In this document: piece after piece, positions 46,269 through 53,651 of the stretch | Numbering within the stretch: the stretch's first letter is position 1 | Layout of the letters: each line of letters starts with the position of its first letter | Source: Bacteroidota bacterium | GTDB taxonomy: Bacteria; Bacteroidota; Ignavibacteria; Ignavibacteriales; Melioribacteraceae | Length of the DNA stretch: 64,000 nucleotides | Direction: 5' to 3' | NCBI GenBank assembly: GCA_018818065.1 | Contig: JAHISV010000005.1 | Coordinates: 974,527-1,038,526 of the forward strand | Made by a program: the position numbers and the translations under genes | Notes under the pieces: model-generated | Database searches by the model: none | Seen by the model: the letters and a program-made list of their open reading frames with translations, nothing else | What the model was told of the DNA's origin: nothing

Positions 46269-48122
46269 ATGGCAACTTATTACAGAATACTCGGTTATGT
46301 TAAGGCATATTGGAAATATCTTAGTACCTCAATATTTTGCAGCGTAATGTATGCAATACTGAGCGGGGTTTCAATTTATTTAACAATACCATTATTGGAA
46401 TCTTTATTCCAGGAAGCAAGTGCAGTTAAGCAGCCCGCAAGTGAAAAAATAATAACCGAGGGAGGTGGACTATTTGGTTTTCTCGGGGAATGGATATCAC
46501 ATCTAAAAGATTCATTTACAGATTATGTCTTTGCCGGAACTCCGGCTGATATTCTTATAAGAGTCTGCATAATGATTCTTATAGCTTTTCTGGGTAAAAA
46601 CTTTTTTGGGTTTTTTCAATCTTATTTTCTCTCGCATGTAGAACAAGGGGTAATTAAAGATTTAAGAGATGCGGCTTACAAGCATCTTCATAAACTGCCA
46701 ATGAGTTATTTCAAAAACGAGAAAACAGGAAATTTGATTTCTCGTATTACAAATGATGTTACAATTGTACAGACAAGCGTTTCAGCCGTTTTTCTTAACT
46801 TAATAAGAGAGCCAATAACCATAATGGTTTTGCTGATAATTGCTTTTTCCATCAGTGCAAAACTTACATTATTCTCCCTGGTTGTTCTGCCGTTTTCAAT
46901 ATTAATCATTGGATGGATTGGATTAAAGCTAAGAAAGCAAAGTGCTATTTTACAGGAGAAAATGTCTGACATTACCTCAGTGTTACATGAGACTATTACA
47001 GGAGTAAAGATTGTAAAAGCGTTTGGTATGGAAGATTATGAAAATAAAAAGTTTATGGGGCATACTAAAGACTTTTTTAAAATTATATTGCGAATGGTGC
47101 GTATCAGAAACTCAGCTCATCCAATAACAGAGTTTTTAAGTGTCGGTGCTGGTGTTGTTATTATATACTTTGGTGGGCATATGGTATTGGAAGAGGGCTC
47201 GATAAAAGCCAGTGAGTTTCTTGGTTTCCTCTTTGCAATATTCCAACTGATGCCGCCTATTAAGGAACTGAGTGGCGTAAATAACAGAATCCAAGAGGCA
47301 AGTGCTGCGGCTGATAGAATATTTGAAATTCTTGATACTCCGCCCGCAATTAAAAATGTAGATAATCCCATCAATGTAACCGAATTCAAGGAGACATTTG
47401 AATTTAGAAACGTCAGTTATCATTATGACGACGCGGAGGAATTAGTTCTTTCAGATGTTTCTTTCAAGATAAAAAAAGGACAGATAATTGCTTTAGTGGG
47501 TTCAAGTGGTGCAGGCAAAACTACTTTGGTTGATTTAATTCCCAGATTTTTTGACCCTGTAAAAGGATCAATTCTGCTGGATGGTATCGATATAAAAGAG
47601 ATTTCTATTGAAAGCCTGCGGAGCCTGATGGGAATTGTAACCCAAGAGACCGTTCTTTTTAATGAATCAATAATTAATAACATAGCTTATGGTTTGGAAG
47701 ATTATCCTCAAAGAGAGATTGTGAGAGCAGCCAGAGCTGCTAACGCGAATGATTTTATTATGGAATTACCAAATGGTTATAATTCTATAATTGGTGAAAG
47801 GGGCACAAAACTTTCTGGTGGACAAAGACAACGGTTATCAATAGCTCGTGCACTTCTCAAAAATCCTCCTATAATGATTTTTGATGAAGCAACATCAGCT
47901 CTGGATAATGAATCTGAGGTACTTGTTCAAGAAGCGATTGAGCGTTTAATGAATGATCGCACTACTTTTGTAATAGCCCACAGATTAAGTACTATAAGAA
48001 ATGCGGATCGTATTTTTGTTCTGGATAAGGGAACAATCGTGCAGGATGGAAAGCATGATGAGTTACTCTTGGACGAAAAGGGAATTTATAAAAAATTATA
48101 TGAATTACAATTTAGAGATTAG
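46269..48122 (+). CDS. ABC exporter, MsbA-like, fused permease-ATPase (617 aa)
   Basis: A half-size ABC exporter, possibly flipping lipid A or another lipid. An N-terminal six-helix domain (to about residue 340, with a longer first periplasmic loop at about 45-85) is fused to an ATPase with Walker A VGSSGAGKTTLV, signature LSGGQRQRLS, Walker B IMIFDEATSALDNESE and the H-loop in VIAHRLSTI. Following glycosyltransferase and LPS genes elsewhere in the window make an envelope role plausible; the substrate is not proven. Confidence 0.88.
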   Translation: MATYYRILGYVKAYWKYLSTSIFCSVMYAILSGVSIYLTIPLLESLFQEASAVKQPASEKIITEGGGLFGFLGEWISHLKDSFTDYVFAGTPADILIRVCIMILIAFLGKNFFGFFQSYFLSHVEQGVIKDLRDAAYKHLHKLPMSYFKNEKTGNLISRITNDVTIVQTSVSAVFLNLIREPITIMVLLIIAFSISAKLTLFSLVVLPFSILIIGWIGLKLRKQSAILQEKMSDITSVLHETITGVKIVKAFGMEDYENKKFMGHTKDFFKIILRMVRIRNSAHPITEFLSVGAGVVIIYFGGHMVLEEGSIKASEFLGFLFAIFQLMPPIKELSGVNNRIQEASAAADRIFEILDTPPAIKNVDNPINVTEFKETFEFRNVSYHYDDAEELVLSDVSFKIKKGQIIALVGSSGAGKTTLVDLIPRFFDPVKGSILLDGIDIKEISIESLRSLMGIVTQETVLFNESIINNIAYGLEDYPQREIVRAARAANANDFIMELPNGYNSIIGERGTKLSGGQRQRLSIARALLKNPPIMIFDEATSALDNESEVLVQEAIERLMNDRTTFVIAHRLSTIRNADRIFVLDKGTIVQDGKHDELLLDEKGIYKKLYELQFRD

Positions 48123-48134
48123 TGGTTAATCGTG

Positions 48135-48896
48135 ATGAAATTATCTTCAATACTGGTCGTTAAAAATGAAGAAAAGCATATAGCCAATTGCCTGGATAGT
48201 CTCTCTAAATGCATTGATGATATTGTTGTTCTTGTTGATAGTAATTCTGACGACGCTACTCTCGACATTGTTAAAGGTTATGATTGTGTGCACTGGGAAG
48301 TTGTAGAGTGGATGGGTTATGCTGAAACAAAACGATATGCAGTATCTAAAACTGTTAATGACTGGGTATTTTGGATTGACGGGGATGAGGTAATTACTGA
48401 CGGACTAATTAAAGAGCTAAATGAATTTAAATCAAAGAGACCCGAGCACGATGTTTATAACATAGCGCGTAGAGCATATTTTCTTGGAAAGTGGATTAAA
48501 CATGGCGGATGGTATCCGGGATTTGTTGAAAGATTATTTAATAAAAACGAATGCTATTTCAATCAGAATAAGGTGCACGAAAACCTTGAATTCACTGGTA
48601 GTGTCGGCAAGTTAGAAAATGACTTAGAGCATTTTACTGATCCCAATATTTTTCATTATTATGAAAAGTTTAATAAGTATACTACTTTGGCTGCAGAAGA
48701 ATTATCAGAAAGGAAGAGAAAAGCCCGAGTGACTGACATACTGCTTCGCCCCTTATTCTTTTTTATAAAAATGTACATAATAAGATTTGGTTTTTTAGAT
48801 GGTCTTCAAGGCTTAATATTGGCAACTTTTTCAACCAATTATGTTTTTACAAAGTATTGTAAATTATGGGAAATCAACAATAAAATTAAGAAGTAA
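48135..48896 (+). CDS. Family 2 glycosyltransferase, WaaE/KdtX-like (253 aa)
   Basis: Predicted transferase of sugars to LPS core. The GT-A fold begins SSILVVKNEEKHIANCLDSL, with DDIVVLVDSNSDDATLDI and the DxD-type metal site WVFWIDGDEVIT. GWYPGFVERLF and NKVHENLEF are typical of the WaaE branch. A C-terminal amphipathic or membrane-associated stretch (IIRFGFLDGLQGLILATFST) follows. ATG 48135 is chosen over GTG 48132. It lies 12 bases after the ABC exporter and just before nadK. Confidence 0.88.
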   Translation: MKLSSILVVKNEEKHIANCLDSLSKCIDDIVVLVDSNSDDATLDIVKGYDCVHWEVVEWMGYAETKRYAVSKTVNDWVFWIDGDEVITDGLIKELNEFKSKRPEHDVYNIARRAYFLGKWIKHGGWYPGFVERLFNKNECYFNQNKVHENLEFTGSVGKLENDLEHFTDPNIFHYYEKFNKYTTLAAEELSERKRKARVTDILLRPLFFFIKMYIIRFGFLDGLQGLILATFSTNYVFTKYCKLWEINNKIKK

Positions 48897-48897
48897 T

Positions 48898-49788
48898 ATG
48901 ACAATCGGAATAATTCCAAATACTACAAAAGAAAATATTGTACAGGTTGTTGGGGAGATTTGCCAAAAATTAAACGAGGCAAATATTTCATTTTTAATCA
49001 GCAACTCCATGTATTTTTTAGCTGATAGACTTTCTATCCCGGTTGTTAAAAGTGTCTTTGTTGAAAATAAAGAGCTGGGTCAAAGATGCGAGATTGTTAT
49101 TTCTATCGGTGGTGATGGAACTATGTTGAATACAGCAAATGAAATAAGGAGCACCAATACACCAATTTTAGGCTTAAATCTTGGTAAGTTGGGGTTTTTA
49201 ACGGAGTTTGAAATAAACGATATTGATGCCTTTATTGATGATGTAAAAAATGAAAAATATTCCATAGAAGAAAGGATGACCCTGGATGCATCTTGCGACC
49301 AGAAGCCGGATGAAATACTACATGCCATTAATGACATTGTTATTGACAAAGGGAAATGGCCGAAAATGATTAACCTTACCATAAAGGTTGATGATGAATA
49401 TGTGGCAACATTCAGTGCTGATGGGTTGATTGTTGCTACGCCGACTGGTTCAACGGGCTACTCTCTTTCTACGGGAGGACCCATCGTTAGCCCTAAAGCC
49501 AAGGCAATAGTTTTGAGTCCTATCTCTCCTCATACTCTGACAATGCGTCCAATTGTTTTGTCAAGCGATCAAAAAATTGTAATAACAGCTGAATCGGAAC
49601 ATACTTCAATTCAGGTTAATTGTGACGGGCAAAGAGTTTACTCTTTTAATCCACCCGTAAACCTGGAAATATCGAAAAGTGAATATCCTTTAAGGCTGGT
49701 TCAGAATAAGAATAATAATTACTTCGAGATCCTGAGAAAAAAACTTTACTGGGGACTCGATGTAAGACAAAATTCTGAAAAGAAATAA
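48898..49788 (+). CDS. nadK: NAD kinase (296 aa)
   Basis: Phosphorylates NAD+ to NADP+. ATG 48898 (MTIGIIPNTTKENIVQVVGE) starts one base after the preceding stop; a longer frame into the glycosyltransferase gene is not credible. The motifs VISIGGDGTMLNTANE, GLNLGKLGFLTEF and the NAD-binding TPTGSTGYSLSTGGPI are intact. It is the last plus-strand gene and converges with the aminomutase gene five bases away, with no clear terminator between. Confidence 0.96.
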   Translation: MTIGIIPNTTKENIVQVVGEICQKLNEANISFLISNSMYFLADRLSIPVVKSVFVENKELGQRCEIVISIGGDGTMLNTANEIRSTNTPILGLNLGKLGFLTEFEINDIDAFIDDVKNEKYSIEERMTLDASCDQKPDEILHAINDIVIDKGKWPKMINLTIKVDDEYVATFSADGLIVATPTGSTGYSLSTGGPIVSPKAKAIVLSPISPHTLTMRPIVLSSDQKIVITAESEHTSIQVNCDGQRVYSFNPPVNLEISKSEYPLRLVQNKNNNYFEILRKKLYWGLDVRQNSEKK

Positions 49789-49793
49789 TTATT

Positions 49794-50942
49794 CTAAATT
49801 ACTTCTTCTGTTATCCCTTTATTTTCTTTAATGATCATGGGGTCTGCAAAGCCATTATCATTTGAGTCATCATTTTCTTCTAAGATATCGTTCTCATTTA
49901 CTCTCTTAACCTCTTTATAAACATATACTTCATTTTTATAGTTACGAAGAACTATTTTATCTTCATCCTTGTGCAGTACGTAATCTGGTAGCAATGGTAT
50001 TTTACCTCCGCCTCCCGGCGCATCAATTGCAAAATGAGGAATTGCTAAACCACTTGTGTGTCCGCGAAGCTTTTCAATGACCTCAATTCCTTCAGCAATT
50101 GAAGTTCTAAAATGCATTGTACTTCTTGTTTCATCAGTCATAAAGAGGTAATAAGGTCTCACTCTGATTTTTAATAATTTTAGAAATAGCTCTTTCATTA
50201 CTTCGGGATCTGTGTTGATATCTCTCATTAATACTGCCTGATTATTTACAGGACAGCCAGCATCAACAAGCATTTGACATGCCTTTGAGCTTTCCTGGGT
50301 AATTTCCCATGGATGATTAAAATGAGTATTTATATAAATCGGATGGTATTTTTTGATTACACTACAAAGATTTGGTGTAATTCTATGTGGCAATACACAG
50401 GGCATTTTTGTGCCAAGCCTGATTATTTCAACGTGAGGGATACCTCTAAGACGTTTGAGAATTTTTTCCAGCATTACATCCGTTAGCATTAGCGGATCAC
50501 CGCCAGAGAGTATTACATCTCTAATCTCGGTATGCTTCTCAATGTAGTTGAAAGCTGATTCCAACTTATTCATCGAAATTTTTCCGGAGTCCCCCACTTT
50601 ACGCTTTCTGGTGCAGAATCTACAGTACATTCCGCATTGGCTTGAAATAAGGAATAAGCAACGATCGGGATATCGATGAGTGATATTAGGAACAGGACTC
50701 ATCTCGTCCTCATTTAGGGGGTCGAATGATCCTTCCATATCATCCAACTCTTTCACATCAGGCACACACTGTTTCCAAATAGGATCGCCTTGGTACCGTA
50801 TCAGACTAAGGTAATAGGGATTGATCCGTGCCTGAAATAATTTGTCCAGTTTTTTGGCTGCATTTCTGTCAATGCCAAATTTTTCTACTAATTGGTCAAC
50901 GGAATGAATACTATCACGAATCATTTGCTGCCAAAGTTCCAT
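49794..50942 (-). CDS. kamA: Lysine 2,3-aminomutase, radical SAM/PLP enzyme (382 aa)
   Basis: Interconverts L-lysine and L-beta-lysine. The radical-SAM cluster motif is C103-x3-C107-x2-C110 (CGMYCRFC). The PLP lysine is K314 in DAPGGGGKIPLLP. The two aspartates that hold the substrate amino group in clostridial KamA have counterparts D270 (LFMTDETRSTMHF) and D307, supporting lysine over glutamate. The C-terminal extension after the barrel is longer than in EpmB. It is the last gene of a minus-strand cassette, 11 bases after a GNAT gene, suggesting that beta-lysine is made for a dedicated product. Confidence 0.9.
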   Translation of the reverse strand: MELWQQMIRDSIHSVDQLVEKFGIDRNAAKKLDKLFQARINPYYLSLIRYQGDPIWKQCVPDVKELDDMEGSFDPLNEDEMSPVPNITHRYPDRCLFLISSQCGMYCRFCTRKRKVGDSGKISMNKLESAFNYIEKHTEIRDVILSGGDPLMLTDVMLEKILKRLRGIPHVEIIRLGTKMPCVLPHRITPNLCSVIKKYHPIYINTHFNHPWEITQESSKACQMLVDAGCPVNNQAVLMRDINTDPEVMKELFLKLLKIRVRPYYLFMTDETRSTMHFRTSIAEGIEVIEKLRGHTSGLAIPHFAIDAPGGGGKIPLLPDYVLHKDEDKIVLRNYKNEVYVYKEVKRVNENDILEENDDSNDNGFADPMIIKENKGITEEVI

Positions 50943-50953
50943 AGTGCTACCCT

Positions 50954-51427
50954 TTATGTTTTTAGGTACTTACCAAAAATTATTAAATGATCTTCTTTTT
51001 TATAAAAATCCTTTATCTCAGCAAGAATGGAATAATTGTTTCTTTTATAAAATTTTCTCGTTTGGGAATAAGAATCGTTTGATGAAGTCTCAGCCAAAAT
51101 CAATTTGCCATGGTTCTCTAAAACAAAAGTCTCGGCATGTTTAAGCAATTCTTTTCCAAACCCTTTATTTTGAATCGATGGATCAACAGCAATCCAATAC
51201 ATATCAAAAACACCATCAGTCAAAGCCCGCTTACCCGTACAATGGTACCCAACGACCTCACCTTCAAATTCAACAACAAAAATGTTGTAATAATCATTCT
51301 CAGGATCTTTTATAACTTCATCCAGTAATTCTACAGCAACTTGTTTTTCAGCAACAGCAAATATATCTATTCGGTTGATCAAGTCAAGCAATTTTTCTCT
51401 ATCGCTAGATTTAAATTTACGTATCAT
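50954..51427 (-). CDS. GNAT family N-acetyltransferase (157 aa)
   Basis: A single-domain acetyl-CoA-dependent acyltransferase. The acetyl-CoA loop is seen in DPSIQNKGFGKELLKHAETF, after the beta-strand FDMYWIAV. The C-terminal half (QTRKFYKRNNYSIL) is typical. The ATG overlaps the stop of the preceding ATP-grasp gene (ATGA), so it is translationally coupled to it, and kamA follows. Next to kamA an acetyltransferase recalls AblB of N-epsilon-acetyl-beta-lysine synthesis, but AblB as I know it is larger, so the acceptor here may differ. Confidence 0.82.
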   Translation of the reverse strand: MIRKFKSSDREKLLDLINRIDIFAVAEKQVAVELLDEVIKDPENDYYNIFVVEFEGEVVGYHCTGKRALTDGVFDMYWIAVDPSIQNKGFGKELLKHAETFVLENHGKLILAETSSNDSYSQTRKFYKRNNYSILAEIKDFYKKEDHLIIFGKYLKT

Positions 51428-52464
51428 AATTCAATCCTCTTAATAGCAAAACCGGCAATTTCATTTAACAAATGTGCATAGGATAAATTGGCTGCTGCTG
51501 AGGAACGGTTGAATCCGGAATCCAGTGAAATATCCGGATTAGGGTTGACCTCAATTACGTAAGGAATATTTCTTTTTGTTAGTCTGATATCAACTCTTGC
51601 ATAATCTCTGCAGCCTAAAGCTTTGTAAGCAGCAAGAGCAATACTTCTTATTTTTTTACTAGTTGCTTCATCAATAATTGCAGGACAATTTGGAGTTGTA
51701 TGCTTATAATATATACTCTCCGGAGACCATTTGGCTTCATAGGTAATTATCTTTGGATAATGAGACGGAAGTCCGTCAAACAGAATTTCAGATATCGGAA
51801 GAATTTTTTCACCCAAAATTGATACGTTTAACTCTCTTCCTGTAATATACTCTTCAAGCATCACATCTTGCGAATAATTCTTGAAAAGGTACCTCAAATG
51901 AGTTTTCAAGTCCTTCATAGATCCAATAACCGAAAATTCTGATATTCCAATGCTGGCATCTTCGTGTTGTAGTTTAGCGATTACCGGGAATTTCAAATCA
52001 AATTTATCTAGATTATTTTTGATTCTGTACTCGGCAAGAAAATATTTTGGTGTTCTTATATTTAATGACTTCAGAATTTGTTTTGTTCTTGATTTAATAA
52101 GGCAATTTCCAAGGGCAAGGGAGTCGTTACCTGTATAAGCGTAACCTAATAAATCGAATAGTCCGGCAATATAGCTTTCGTAATATGAGTTGCCCTCAAC
52201 CGATTCAACAAAATTAAAAATGATATCCGGAGAAATTTTTTGAAGCTGTTTGACCAACTTCATAATGTCATGATTGACCGAAAGGGACTGAACGTTTTCG
52301 AAATTAACTTTAAGTGATTCTATAATGTGGTCGAGGCTGTGTAAAAATCCACTTTCAGATAAATCGTTTAACTCACTCTTGTTTTTGCAATCTTTACCCA
52401 GATAGTTATCATAAAAACTGGCGGGCTCGTTATAGCATACAAGTACTTTTATCTCTTTATTCAT
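51424..52464 (-). CDS. D-Ala-D-Ala-ligase-like ATP-grasp enzyme A (346 aa)
   Basis: An ATP-dependent carboxylate-amine ligase. N-terminal IKVLVCYNEPASF and PDIIFNFVES, the ATP-grasp strands FPVIAKLQHEDASIG and EYITGRELNVSILG, and the metal-binding end DYARVDIRL with YVIEVNPNPDISLDSGF are visible. It differs from housekeeping Ddl, where the last motif is typically EVNTLPG. It overlaps the upstream ATP-grasp gene and the downstream GNAT gene by four bases each. The two ligases probably act in series or as a pair on a small peptide-like product; the substrate is unknown. Confidence 0.85.
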   Translation of the reverse strand: MNKEIKVLVCYNEPASFYDNYLGKDCKNKSELNDLSESGFLHSLDHIIESLKVNFENVQSLSVNHDIMKLVKQLQKISPDIIFNFVESVEGNSYYESYIAGLFDLLGYAYTGNDSLALGNCLIKSRTKQILKSLNIRTPKYFLAEYRIKNNLDKFDLKFPVIAKLQHEDASIGISEFSVIGSMKDLKTHLRYLFKNYSQDVMLEEYITGRELNVSILGEKILPISEILFDGLPSHYPKIITYEAKWSPESIYYKHTTPNCPAIIDEATSKKIRSIALAAYKALGCRDYARVDIRLTKRNIPYVIEVNPNPDISLDSGFNRSSAAANLSYAHLLNEIAGFAIKRIEL

Positions 52465-53525
52465 ATCAATCCATGTCTTTCAGCAGCAGCATCCAGTACC
52501 TTATTGACTAATTCTACATACGAGATTCCCTGTGCCTTTGCCGCTTTTGGGAAGCAAGAATTATCCTCAGGGTTTGGAAGTATACCAGGAATGGGATTAA
52601 CTTCAATGATGGCGGGTTTGCCATTTTTATCTAATCTTATGTCAATTCTAGACCAATCCTTGCAATTTAGAACATCGTACGTCTTTATTGCCAGGTCTTT
52701 TATTTCTCTTTCCAGGGATTCGGGAAGCTTGGCAGGACAGGTAAATATATCCAGGGGATTTGCAGAAGTGTCATAAATCCATTTGGCTTCAAAAGAATAA
52801 ATCGGATGGATGTGGTCAGGCAACTCAGTATAATTAATCTCGACCAATGGAAGTACAACAGTATCATTGTTATTACCAATAATTGCTGCCGTAAACTCTC
52901 TGCCGGGAAGAAATTCCTCTATGATGAAAGGCTGCAAATATTTACTCAGGTTTTCATTAAGGAATGCCGATAATTTATCAATGGATTCAACATAGGATGA
53001 ATTAAATATTCCTTTACTGGAACCTTCGGCAATTGGTTTAACTATTACTGGGAAAGTAAGTTGGAAGTTCTCGAGTGAATTAATTGAATCTGCAACCAGG
53101 AATTGAGGTGTATTAATTTTATGATAAGACAATACTTCTTTGGTTCTTGCTTTGTTAAGACACAATGACAATGTCAGCGGATCAGAACCGGTATATGGAA
53201 TTGATAGCATGTCCAGTATTGCGGGTATCTGTGCCTCTCTACTCTGACCGTTTTTGCATTCCGCAAAGTTAAAAACAATGTCAGGTTTAAGCTCTCTAAA
53301 TTTATTATAGGCATCTATGTTTGCTTCTACTAAAGATACGTTGTGATAAAGAGCTAAAGCATCCCTGATGGAGTGTATGGTTTCTAAATTATCCCACTCA
53401 GCAAAAGTGTCATCAAAGTTGTTCGTTTTATCAAACGTTGCATCAGATTCTTCAATTAAATCTTCAGGTTTAACATTATAAGTCAGGACGACGTTCAGGC
53501 TGATATGTGGATTTGAAGATTCTAT
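52461..53525 (-). CDS. D-Ala-D-Ala-ligase-like ATP-grasp enzyme B, non-canonical start (about 354 aa)
   Basis: The first ATG (53210) would remove about 105 residues of the N-terminal domain. Upstream the frame stays open and codes for conserved ligase sequence (LNVVLTYNVKPEDLI, ELKPDIVFNFAECKNG) up to a stop at 53537-53535. It contains no ATG, GTG or TTG. GAGGT at 53536-53532 is six bases before an ATA codon at 53525, which I use as the likely start. The resulting 354 residues match the 346 of its paralogue. Later motifs are FPVIVKPIAEGSSKG, EEFLPGREFTAAIIG, DWSRIDIRLD and IIEVNPIPGI. It heads the cassette. Confidence 0.75.
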   Translation of the reverse strand: MESSNPHISLNVVLTYNVKPEDLIEESDATFDKTNNFDDTFAEWDNLETIHSIRDALALYHNVSLVEANIDAYNKFRELKPDIVFNFAECKNGQSREAQIPAILDMLSIPYTGSDPLTLSLCLNKARTKEVLSYHKINTPQFLVADSINSLENFQLTFPVIVKPIAEGSSKGIFNSSYVESIDKLSAFLNENLSKYLQPFIIEEFLPGREFTAAIIGNNNDTVVLPLVEINYTELPDHIHPIYSFEAKWIYDTSANPLDIFTCPAKLPESLEREIKDLAIKTYDVLNCKDWSRIDIRLDKNGKPAIIEVNPIPGILPNPEDNSCFPKAAKAQGISYVELVNKVLDAAAERHGLI

Positions 53526-53549
53526 GCTAATACCTCAAAAAAAATTAGT

Positions 53550-53580
53550 GCAATATACATATTTATTAAAAATTAACAAT
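53550..53580 (-). promoter_or_regulatory. Candidate promoter of the ATP-grasp/kamA cassette
   Basis: On the minus strand ATTG (53580-53577), 19 bases, then TATATTGC (53557-53550), similar to the TTTG/TAnnTTTG pattern. Transcription would begin near 53544, giving a short leader containing T8 and the GAGGT ribosome-binding site. This supports translation beginning near 53525 rather than at 53210. Confidence 0.4.
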
Positions 53581-53651
53581 AGCCTAATAAATAATATTTG
53601 TTCCGTTATATAAAACACTAATAAAGGTAAGGAAATTGGCTGTTAAAAATG

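Noticed and set aside
49794..50942. Assignment of the aminomutase as EpmB (EF-P lysylation) or glutamate 2,3-aminomutase
   Set aside because: No epmA lies nearby and the C-terminal extension is longer than in EpmB. Both lysine-binding aspartates are kept, unlike what I recall for the glutamate enzyme.
53537..53544. Frameshift in the A8/T8 run as an explanation for the missing start codon of ATP-grasp enzyme B
   Set aside because: The in-frame TGA lies downstream of the homopolymer, directly before GGT-ATT-AGC-ATA, so an indel in the run cannot connect an upstream ATG to the gene.
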